Source: Verrucomicrobia bacterium Tous-C9LFEB (GTDB lineage Bacteria; Verrucomicrobiota; Verrucomicrobiia; Methylacidiphilales; UBA1321). Taken from it: a stretch of DNA of 64,000 bases. Below, piece by piece: positions 56,454-64,000 of the stretch. The DNA lies in NCBI GenBank assembly GCA_002304345.1, contig NEUU01000008.1, positions 62,001 to 126,000 of the forward strand. Direction: 5' to 3'. Under the pieces are notes generated by a model. The model saw nothing but the letters and a program-made list of their open reading frames with translations. It searched no databases and was not told where the DNA came from. The stretch's first letter is position 1. Each line of letters begins with the position of its first letter. The translations under genes were made by a program, and so were the position numbers.

Positions 56454-57136
56454 ACGCTCCAAGTCTTACCGCGCTCGTCATTGACGATGAAGTCCAGATG
56501 CGGCGACTCCTCCGCATCACTTTGGAAGCAGCCAACTATCGGGTGCACGACGCGGATAACGGAGCCCACGGTTTGATCGAAGCGGCCTCGCGACGACCGG
56601 ATGTCGTCGTTCTCGATATGGGGTTGCCTGACATGGATGGCCTGGAAGTCTTAAAACGCTTGCGCGAATGGAGCCGCGTTCCCATCGTCATTCTTTCCGT
56701 GCGCGATGGGGAGGAAGACAAGGTTGCCGCCCTGGATGCCGGTGCCGACGATTACGTCACCAAGCCATTCCATTCCGCCGAACTCCTCGCCCGCTTGCGT
56801 GTGGCCCAACGCCACTCTCAAAGCATCGATGAGCAGGCGCTTTATGAGTACGGCCCACTAAGGGTTGATTTCGAAAAGCGACAAGTCTTCATCAAAGAGG
56901 AATTGATCGATCTCACCCCAACCGAATACACCCTGCTTCGCCTGCTGATCCAGAGTTCAGGCAAAGTGCTCACGCACCGCCAAATCCTCCGCACCATTTG
57001 GGGTCCCAAGAGCGAGGAGCAGGCGCAGTACCTTCGCGTCTACGTCTCCAACCTTCGCAAGAAACTCAGCGCTCACATCGGTCTGGACAAGGTTATTAAA
57101 ACAGAATCGGGAATCGGCTACCGCTGGACAGAGTGA
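56450..57136 (+). CDS. kdpE: Response regulator KdpE
   Basis: 228 residues (E. coli 225). The receiver domain has acidic pocket D12/D13, phosphorylation site D56 (VVVLDMGLPDMDG) and K105 (DDYVTKPF). The C-terminal winged helix of OmpR type (LTPTEYTLLRLLI; LRVYVSNLRKKL) occupies about 130-228. It activates kdp transcription, probably through the box at 49279-49295. It is the last kdp gene and converges on the GH9 gene, with 10 nt between stops. Confidence 0.96.
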   Translation: MNAPSLTALVIDDEVQMRRLLRITLEAANYRVHDADNGAHGLIEAASRRPDVVVLDMGLPDMDGLEVLKRLREWSRVPIVILSVRDGEEDKVAALDAGADDYVTKPFHSAELLARLRVAQRHSQSIDEQALYEYGPLRVDFEKRQVFIKEELIDLTPTEYTLLRLLIQSSGKVLTHRQILRTIWGPKSEEQAQYLRVYVSNLRKKLSAHIGLDKVIKTESGIGYRWTE

Positions 57137-57146
57137 TTTGGAGCGT

Positions 57147-59633
57147 TCACTTCATGGGAGGGCGCGCGGCGAGATACCCCCACACGAGAATATTGGGCGC
57201 CCATGAGTCGATGACGTACTCGTTCATGGAAACAAAAAGGTGGATGTCAAAATAAGCCTCTGCCAATGGCCACTCGTAAGGATTCGGATAACAGACCTGC
57301 GGTTTGGAGATAAAGGGAATGGGCCAATCCCAGAAGCCCCCCTTCCAATTCCAATAATCCACGTTGCCGAAGGATGTGAGCCCATCAGGAGGCAGTTGAC
57401 CACTGGAGCGCGAGTCGAGATGAAGCGGATGTTTAATCGGATTCGCTCCGAGACCGGTGGTGTAAACAATGTTGTTGGGATTACAGCCCGACTGAAACTG
57501 ACAGGATCTCACTGCGCCGGTGAGATATTCTTCTTTTCCCGTCAGGAAATGCGCCCGGACTAATTGGGACCCTCCTGAGGTGCTGAAAAAACTCCCCATA
57601 AAAGGTCGGGACGGATCTTCATGCGAGAGGTTGAAGGCATTACCCGCCTCGTATGCCAGACATTTCCCCGCCTGTTTGAGGGTTCCCGAGATGGCTTTAT
57701 GCTTCAGCGCATTATCGGCCTTGGAATCATCCAGTCGCGCGTAATAGAAAACAGCGTCACTTTGCATCCATTTCGCATACCAGCAGGGCTCCACAGACAC
57801 TTCATTCATGCACGTATCTTGCCGGAAAACCTCATGATAAGAGCGCTCGCCAGTCAGATCATAGAGAATCAGCGCGGCGAAGTTTCGATTATCCTTCGCT
57901 CGCCATAACTCCTGGATGGTATTCACGGAGCCGTCTGCTTTGCGCTTGGCATAATCGGACTCGGCCCATGCAAAGGCCTTCTTGGCACTTTCTTCATAGA
58001 CCGCCGCCAGCTCGGGTTTGAGCGGTTTGAGAATTTTTGCCGCGCGGGCCGCGACACCCGCATAGTTCCATGTATCGCGCATATTCGGCGCGAGCACGTA
58101 AGCATGCATGGTCGAGAGCCAACTCAACTCTCCGGGACTGGGATCTCCATTCGTTTCGATACCGTAGGGAATACCTCCGTCTGGTAATTGGAGTCGGCGG
58201 AAGCAATCGATCTCGAAGAGGGCTTCCGTCATGATGTCGGGAATTCCCTCTATGGGAGGAATGTTCAGTTTAAGTGAATTGAAGTAGGCGGGATATAATT
58301 CCATCAATTCGAGTTGCGCCATCGTCGACGCCATGTGGGAAACACGCCGGGGATTCCAGTCCCCCGCATCGTGATAACCGCCCCACGCTTCGGGAATCGC
58401 CTCCCCCGTGTCGCCTTTGACCAGATCTCCCCAAGCTTCTCCCCCTTTGGTGAGCACGTCATAAGTGGAGCGGGTAACAACCGCTCCGTCGGCAGGGTGG
58501 AAGTCGCGAGGCTTTTTGAATGTCGTGTAGGGTTCTCCCAACTCGACACCGCTCCGGTTATGGAAAAGCCCCCGCATCTGGATCTGGAATGCCTTTTCCC
58601 ACACGTTGGCCGCAATATCAAAGGGGTAACTACACCCAATGCCTTCCACGTGCACACGGTAGCGACCGGGCTCGGTCACCTTGGCATAATCCATTTTATA
58701 GACGGCTGTTTTGCTACTGTTCCGGGGAGAACCCGAGGAAAGACTTTTTTCATTTTGATCGGGAGTCAGCACCACCTCTACCGAACCGGTGAACACATCC
58801 TTCCCGCTGACTTCATCGATCACGGAGAATTTAAGTCCTTCCGGATAAGACAACGCCCCGCCCGATCCGAGCCAAACGGAAAGAAACGCCCTCTTGCCAG
58901 GATCGTCGGATCGATACCCGATCTGGCTCACATGCACGGCCTCGCTTTGAAGCTTGCGGGAGTCGTAGATAAATTCGATCTCGGGATTTTTGACGTTCAA
59001 GCCAGTGATCGTCACCTTGTAACTTTTCCCCGGAGAGAGTGCTTTCTTCAGCTTTAGATATAACCGATGCCGCATCGGATAGTTATTCATCTGTACTTGC
59101 CAATCCGTCGGAATGCTTTTGCGGTAAATCACTGTCGGATGCGTATCGGCAAAGTACTCGGAATCCTCTTTCGAAGTGATGGTGTAATTATCAGGCTTTT
59201 CGGCGCGAAAGTAGAGCAGCGGATCGCCTTCAATGGATTCGAAAGTCGAGAATTGGTCCAAAGCCTTCCCTTGCAACCAACCGATTTCTTTACCGTCACG
59301 AACCAGCTTCGCGCGGCGAACGGTTCCGTCTGCCCATTTTTCAATAGTCTTTTTATCGCCCGGCTTGGCGGTATAAGGCTCCAGCTTGGGCAGGATCACC
59401 TTTTGCGCATCGATCGTCAGGCATATGACATCAGGCGCTACGCATGAAATTGACGACACCTCCGGAGAGTTCTCGCTGCGTTTGGAATATTTCCGCACCA
59501 GCTCCGCCTCTTCCTTCGAAGGGGCGGCTTCCTTGCGGTTGGCCTCCCCCTCGCCTCTCAGCGAAAGCACCATCGCCATGACTGTAATCAAGAAACTGAT
59601 TGAAAATAATTCGAGCTTCCCCCGCATCATCAT
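57147..59633 (-). CDS. Exported glycoside hydrolase family 9 cellulase-like enzyme
   Basis: 828 residues with a signal peptide (FSISFLITVMAMVLSLRGE). Residues about 45-230 form an uncharacterised beta-rich extension. A CelD_N-type Ig domain follows (VHVSQIGYRSDDPGKRAFLS, about 232-345), then the GH9 alpha/alpha catalytic domain. The catalytic carboxylates are visible: GGYHDAGDW (D422, D425) and MNEYVIDSWAPN (E805). Family knowledge: GH9 enzymes are inverting endo- or exo-beta-1,4-glucanases; a few act on xyloglucan or glucosamine oligomers. It is transcribed after the two genes at 59741-64000 on the same strand, so it probably belongs to a polysaccharide-degradation unit. Confidence 0.85.
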   Translation of the reverse strand: MMMRGKLELFSISFLITVMAMVLSLRGEGEANRKEAAPSKEEAELVRKYSKRSENSPEVSSISCVAPDVICLTIDAQKVILPKLEPYTAKPGDKKTIEKWADGTVRRAKLVRDGKEIGWLQGKALDQFSTFESIEGDPLLYFRAEKPDNYTITSKEDSEYFADTHPTVIYRKSIPTDWQVQMNNYPMRHRLYLKLKKALSPGKSYKVTITGLNVKNPEIEFIYDSRKLQSEAVHVSQIGYRSDDPGKRAFLSVWLGSGGALSYPEGLKFSVIDEVSGKDVFTGSVEVVLTPDQNEKSLSSGSPRNSSKTAVYKMDYAKVTEPGRYRVHVEGIGCSYPFDIAANVWEKAFQIQMRGLFHNRSGVELGEPYTTFKKPRDFHPADGAVVTRSTYDVLTKGGEAWGDLVKGDTGEAIPEAWGGYHDAGDWNPRRVSHMASTMAQLELMELYPAYFNSLKLNIPPIEGIPDIMTEALFEIDCFRRLQLPDGGIPYGIETNGDPSPGELSWLSTMHAYVLAPNMRDTWNYAGVAARAAKILKPLKPELAAVYEESAKKAFAWAESDYAKRKADGSVNTIQELWRAKDNRNFAALILYDLTGERSYHEVFRQDTCMNEVSVEPCWYAKWMQSDAVFYYARLDDSKADNALKHKAISGTLKQAGKCLAYEAGNAFNLSHEDPSRPFMGSFFSTSGGSQLVRAHFLTGKEEYLTGAVRSCQFQSGCNPNNIVYTTGLGANPIKHPLHLDSRSSGQLPPDGLTSFGNVDYWNWKGGFWDWPIPFISKPQVCYPNPYEWPLAEAYFDIHLFVSMNEYVIDSWAPNILVWGYLAARPPMK

Positions 59634-59740
59634 AAGCTAATCTCTCTTTCTAAAGGCCCAACGACAGCAACGCACCTCGCCACGATGGACGTTAAAAACG
59701 GGAGGTTCCAGCCCTATTCTTCACTTACGGAATCATTTCC

Positions 59741-61735
59741 TTAATCTCTGACTTCCCGATGGCCCGTGGAAGCGATTCCCCACTTATCCTTGGGAGCCCA
59801 AATCACGCGCAAGTGTTCAAAAGGAAGCTCCAGACTATTCGGCTGTGGATCCGTGAAAAACGGTAGTGATTCCCGAGGCATGCCATCCGCGTGCCACTCT
59901 GGTCGGGGAGCCAACCGTCCATTGATCGTCCGGTAACGCACGCGATTCAGCGCCACAGAATAGCTCATACCCAGAATCGTATCGCCCACCTTACAACGCA
60001 CCGTGCGGCTGCCATTGTGATGATAGTCGAGCACTTCAGTTTTTTTTACCCGTTCACAAAAGTCCCCCCAAGTCTCCTCAGCCCTCAGTCCGACTATAGA
60101 GACAAACCCGTTGAGAGTGAGTCCCAGCTCTTCCTGGCTAAAACGTCTGATCTCACCTTCGGCATTAAAGAATGAAATGATCCGGTAATGATTAATCTGC
60201 TCGACCTTCACGGCCGTTTTTCGACCCAAGTCTGTGGCGTTCAGTCCGCGTAATCCCAGATAGACAGGACCATCTTGAATAAAGACATGCCCATCTTGCA
60301 CTTCGATTTTCTCCACCGCTGCAAAATGCTCCGGAAGTATGATGGAAAATTTCAGCGTATGCAGATCCGTCTCAGTTAAGGACAAGGATGGCCTCGACAA
60401 CACCAACGCCACGCGTCCGTCCTGCACTGTATGAATGATTCCATGCGACCGAAGCATATGGTCCTCCTTACGATCCCCCGGCCTCTGGTCATTAATGAGA
60501 TACCGGCAGTAGACCGTGCGCAAATCCTCGATCCCATAGAGCGGTACATTCCGACGGAATTGCAGGAAATACATTTCCGATTGCAATTCAGACCAACCAT
60601 CACCCTCTGCCGTCCCGAGAGCAAAATCCTCTTCCGCGTAGAACGTCGTATTCACCTCGCCGCTGTGCTCAAATCCGCGCTCGGCGCTCGCGAGCAGATG
60701 GAATGGATATTTACGTCCGTTCAACCACTGAACCAGATAAGCTGGCGGCTCCAGCGGACAGGAGGCAATCCAACTCAACACGCCGACCTGAGAAATCCAG
60801 CTATCATGATGATGCACCAGACGGATCGATTTCCGGGACAACTCGTCCAACGGTCGCAACGCCACGCGATCGCCCAAGGCGATCCAAAGCAGGCAGCCCA
60901 TGGATGAAAAATGCCCGGTGGAATCGAGTTGATATGCGCGTGAATAAGGACCGCCCATCGTTCCGGTGGGAGAATGAAAATGGCCGATCGCATCCGCCCA
61001 CACTCTCTCCACGCATTGCGCCGCCAGATCGCGCGCTTCGGGGTGACGCGCATGCCTCGCAATCTCCGTCAAATTCACAATCGACAATGGCAAATAGGTG
61101 GGGCTGGTATACTCACTCAACAACCCACGACGTGTGAGCAAATCGCGCAGTTGGCGTAAGTTCCACAGCCCGTGCTCCACGGCTGCCGTGTCTCCAAAAT
61201 ATTCCCCGGCCAAAATCAGGCCCAGGGTGGCCTTCGCCGGCATATTGTCATTGCAGCCGTGGAATTGGTAATCGCATTGCCGGTCACCGGGGTAATCGGC
61301 CAGCGCGTGCCGCGCCCAACCTTCCAGTTTCTCGCGTACAGACGGTTCCAGTTTCTCTCCATGCTCAACGAGCAGTTGCACCGTGTGGTTGGTAACGAAA
61401 ATATCAAACAAACTGGCCTGTTCGCCCTCGGTACGAGTGGGATGATGATGCTCGAACTCCAAGCGATGGAGAATGGCATTGGCCAGTGCGACGTCCGTCG
61501 ATTCCCCTTGTAGCAGACTGAAGACTCCCCAAATCGTCTCGCGGGGGTCCGGTGGAGTCATGGAGGAAATCCAACGGCCATCCGAATCAAACCATTCTCC
61601 ATAGAGTTCGATAACGCGAGCAATGACCGCCGTCCGGCGCTGCTCTGCAGTCAGAAGCAAAGGCCGGAAAGTAGAATCGCCATTGCGGATGGGAGCCCGC
61701 AAATCAATCACGGAAGAGAAGGACGTCGCTTTCAT
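59741..61735 (-). CDS. Unclassified protein, probable alpha/alpha-toroid with beta-sandwich tail
   Basis: 664 residues, no signal peptide seen. The first about 400 residues are helix-rich with repeated aromatic/charged helices (REKLEGWARHALADYPGDRQ; FHGCNDNMPAKATLGLILAG), suggesting an (alpha/alpha)6 toroid as in glycosidases or lyases. The rest is beta-rich (SIILPEHFAAVEKIEVQDGH). No named CAZy family was recognised. The ATG at 61735 lies 4 nt past the stop of the preceding GH2-like gene, implying tight coupling, and GH9 follows. Inferred role: processing of oligosaccharides from the same polysaccharide. Confidence 0.6.
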   Translation of the reverse strand: MKATSFSSVIDLRAPIRNGDSTFRPLLLTAEQRRTAVIARVIELYGEWFDSDGRWISSMTPPDPRETIWGVFSLLQGESTDVALANAILHRLEFEHHHPTRTEGEQASLFDIFVTNHTVQLLVEHGEKLEPSVREKLEGWARHALADYPGDRQCDYQFHGCNDNMPAKATLGLILAGEYFGDTAAVEHGLWNLRQLRDLLTRRGLLSEYTSPTYLPLSIVNLTEIARHARHPEARDLAAQCVERVWADAIGHFHSPTGTMGGPYSRAYQLDSTGHFSSMGCLLWIALGDRVALRPLDELSRKSIRLVHHHDSWISQVGVLSWIASCPLEPPAYLVQWLNGRKYPFHLLASAERGFEHSGEVNTTFYAEEDFALGTAEGDGWSELQSEMYFLQFRRNVPLYGIEDLRTVYCRYLINDQRPGDRKEDHMLRSHGIIHTVQDGRVALVLSRPSLSLTETDLHTLKFSIILPEHFAAVEKIEVQDGHVFIQDGPVYLGLRGLNATDLGRKTAVKVEQINHYRIISFFNAEGEIRRFSQEELGLTLNGFVSIVGLRAEETWGDFCERVKKTEVLDYHHNGSRTVRCKVGDTILGMSYSVALNRVRYRTINGRLAPRPEWHADGMPRESLPFFTDPQPNSLELPFEHLRVIWAPKDKWGIASTGHREVRD

Positions 61736-61739
61736 AATA

Positions 61740-64000
61740 TTACCAGTGATGCTGCAGATAAGGGTCGTCGCTGTGCTTGAGATCACCCACATAGGGAGTC
61801 GCCGCGGTTTCCATCATTCGAATGAACATCGGGCCGCGCACCTGAGCCTGCGTGCCCTTTGCCGCGTTCCGATTCCACGCGCGAATGGCCAGCACGTTTT
61901 CGGTGCCGGGCTTGAGCAGTCCGGCGGGTATGGAATAAATCCGACGAGTTTGATAAGCCTGCTCGGGCTTCGAGTTATCAGGATTGACCGAGCCAATCTT
62001 GACACCGTTCAACCACGTCTCGTCATAGTCGTCCATGGTCCCAAGGTCGGCCACCAGATTCCCTTCGGCGATTTCCTTGGGAACGGTAAAGCTGATGCGG
62101 AGGCAGGCATCTCCAAACGTGGTCGTCTGCCCAGTCAATCCGAAAGGGCGCCAACGGCTCGCGTCGAATTCCGGAGCAGTCCATCCCGTCGACTGATCTT
62201 CCTTCCTTTCCAAGATGCGGGCTTTAGCAGAAGCCGTCAGATCGATCTGAAATGGAGTGCGTTTAAAACGCTCATACATCGACTCCGACGGCAAATCCAA
62301 CGCGACACCGAGATTCGTCAAAACCTGGGACAAGGCGCGATATTGATGCCGATAGGTAAAGCGCATCCATGGCTCATCCTTTACATCGAGACGGCGCGGA
62401 TCAAAACCAACAAAGATCCAACGACCATTACCAGCAGGAACTTCCTTCATCACGTCTTCTCCGTTGAAGGTACGTAATGGCAAAAGCCCGCGATAATGAA
62501 AATCACTCTGCCCCAAGCCTTCAAATACTCGGCCCGATGGCACCAGCGTCAGGCTCAGCGTCTTTGAGGCCACTGCCGTGGTTGGCGAAACCGTCGTATA
62601 GAATTCCGGGTTTTGAGGCATGACCACCGCAGTACCGCCCTGCTCCACCCAGGCTTTCAACGCCGCAGGATTCGAAACCGACTTCCCCACCAGAACCACT
62701 TTCATGGCGTTGAGTTGCCCCATCGAAATCGACTTCCCAATGTCCGCTCCGAGTTCCCGTGCCAGATCAACATCAGCGGCATCGCCCATGACACCGAAGG
62801 CCGAAGGCGTCGCCACTTTTTTTCCCATCAGGTAATCCACCAGATTAACCAAAATGCGAGCCCCCACCGGATCGCCCATCTCCGGCGATACACCGAAAAT
62901 GCCATCGACAACCGAGAGCTGACAAAAGAGCCAGCGACGGTCTTTCAATGTTGCTTCCAGCAAAGGGGTCTCACGCAGATCGAATCCGCTTTGCAGGAGT
63001 GGAGTGAAATTGCCGCGAGTGGGCGTTTCAATCGTTACCGATGCCACCGCGCCGTAATAGCCCACATGATAGTTATAGCCATTACGCAATGGCTCGATCC
63101 CCGACTCCAGCAATCGCGGCTCCACTCGCCAATCGCGCAGGTCATCAGCTTCAACTCCACTCAATGCCGAATGATTCGCCGCCAGCGGGAAAACCGTCCG
63201 GGGCCGAACCGGATACGTCCGCAGACCGACCGATTCCAATGCATTGACTCCCTGCTCCAGCACAAGAATAGGCACGGAGGATGGAATTGATTCGGACGAT
63301 TGACGCCCAAATGCGGGCAAGGCCTCCCGACCGATCACTAAAAGATCTCCGCCTTTCCATTCCGACAGATTCTTGATGAGAGTCGGATTGATCCCCAGCC
63401 GCCGGAAAGCCGATTCGCTGCCACCCGTGGGATCGAACAGAACCACCTTCGCTTTTTTCACACGCTCGGACAACGTCAGCACCGGATAAATCTGAAAAGC
63501 AAAACGGTCACGGGAAACCACTTCCTTGCTTGTCGCATCAATCACCGCGAGCTCGATCTGACCCTCACTGCGATTCACCACCATGGGTGCCGTGAATTTC
63601 ACCGGGAAAAATTGAATATCGCCGCTCTTGAGAGTGACCAATTCCTTGCCTTCACCCACGTTCTTCCCACCGACTTGCGCCTTCCATTGCAGCTCCAACT
63701 TGCGATCGGTGAATCCGTCCCAGATTGCCGCAATTTGCTTTGCTATGGTTTCACCTGAAGCGAAAACATGATCTTTCGCCGTCACACGTTGAGACGATCC
63801 CGCGATATAAACAAGAAGCGGACTATTGACCTCGTAGAGAGCTTCTCCCAACAGAGTCAAACCCTGCGGCTTGCGCCCGGTCGGAGCAGTCGGCAGGGAA
63901 GGCATCGTCACACTCGGCCAGTATCCCATGTAAAGCCAGCGATCCAGCTTGGCCCCGGTTGTCCGCAATTCCGTTCCGGCATCGACGAGCAATTGACCCG
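61740..64000 (-). CDS. Large GH2-like glycosidase-type protein (5-prime end outside the window)
   Basis: At least 753 codons are visible and the frame continues past the right edge. Visible segments include an Ig-like block (ELQWKAQVGGKNVGEGKELV), a Rossmann-like or glutamine-amidotransferase-like region (DLLVIGREALPAFG, KVVLVGKSVSNPAALKAWVE) and a C-terminal jelly roll of GH2 sugar-binding type (DDYDETWLNGVKIGSVNPDN; LAIRAWNR). The layout resembles very large Verrucomicrobiota glycosidases of the GH2 superfamily, but the catalytic domain would lie upstream and is not seen. It is probably the first known member of the minus-strand unit that includes 59741 and GH9. Confidence 0.55.
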   Translation of the reverse strand, partial: GQLLVDAGTELRTTGAKLDRWLYMGYWPSVTMPSLPTAPTGRKPQGLTLLGEALYEVNSPLLVYIAGSSQRVTAKDHVFASGETIAKQIAAIWDGFTDRKLELQWKAQVGGKNVGEGKELVTLKSGDIQFFPVKFTAPMVVNRSEGQIELAVIDATSKEVVSRDRFAFQIYPVLTLSERVKKAKVVLFDPTGGSESAFRRLGINPTLIKNLSEWKGGDLLVIGREALPAFGRQSSESIPSSVPILVLEQGVNALESVGLRTYPVRPRTVFPLAANHSALSGVEADDLRDWRVEPRLLESGIEPLRNGYNYHVGYYGAVASVTIETPTRGNFTPLLQSGFDLRETPLLEATLKDRRWLFCQLSVVDGIFGVSPEMGDPVGARILVNLVDYLMGKKVATPSAFGVMGDAADVDLARELGADIGKSISMGQLNAMKVVLVGKSVSNPAALKAWVEQGGTAVVMPQNPEFYTTVSPTTAVASKTLSLTLVPSGRVFEGLGQSDFHYRGLLPLRTFNGEDVMKEVPAGNGRWIFVGFDPRRLDVKDEPWMRFTYRHQYRALSQVLTNLGVALDLPSESMYERFKRTPFQIDLTASAKARILERKEDQSTGWTAPEFDASRWRPFGLTGQTTTFGDACLRISFTVPKEIAEGNLVADLGTMDDYDETWLNGVKIGSVNPDNSKPEQAYQTRRIYSIPAGLLKPGTENVLAIRAWNRNAAKGTQAQVRGPMFIRMMETAATPYVGDLKHSDDPYLQHHW

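Overview
The window reads as chromosomal DNA of a Verrucomicrobiota bacterium, probably close to the Opitutaceae or Terrimicrobium/Chthoniobacter groups. This is inferred from gene content: hybrid XylR-type regulators (sugar-sensing domain plus AraC helix-turn-helix), PEP-CTERM surface proteins, pseudopilins with a C-terminal DGH motif, a giant LamG-module protein and many secreted glycosidases. No rRNA, tRNA or CRISPR array was seen.

Layout. 1-93 (minus): start of a secreted protein running off the left edge. 399-13838 (minus): one 13.4-kb gene for a 4,479-residue modular exported protein (12 LamG-like modules, 8 chitobiase-C-terminal-like modules, 3 Big-1-like Ig domains, a 7-repeat RCC1 propeller, calcium-type DxDxDG loops). 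14307-30854: the most striking region, two tandem diverged copies of an about 8.6-kb cassette. Each copy has a divergent XylR/AraC regulator, a DapA/NanA-family aldolase, a pseudopilin, a sialidase-like beta-propeller, a PEP-CTERM protein and a GPH-type sugar symporter; copy A also carries an SGNH esterase. The enzymes together suggest release, de-esterification, uptake and aldol cleavage of a 2-keto-3-deoxy sugar acid (sialic acid, Kdo or Dha type); this is inference.

31107-37630: TetR repressor plus an AcrAB-TolC-like tripartite drug efflux operon, with matching TetR operators before both tetR and the pump genes. 37756-40832: a gene graveyard holding a truncated glycosyltransferase 9, an IS3 remnant, and a head-to-head MFS/LacI pair that both lost their 5-prime ends in one deletion. 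41077-47770: a heavy-metal (Czc-type) RND efflux locus bracketed by small Cys/His-containing exported proteins. 47850-57136: an outer-membrane beta-barrel gene followed by kdpABCDE, with a KdpE-like box upstream of kdpA. 57147-64000 (minus): a polysaccharide-degradation set with GH9 cellulase, an unclassified probable alpha/alpha protein and a GH2-like large glycosidase cut by the right edge.

Most genes are packed in short-spaced operons with weak or absent Shine-Dalgarno sequences. At least two promoters appear to produce leaderless mRNAs. The window combines surface-carbohydrate scavenging with ion homeostasis and efflux.
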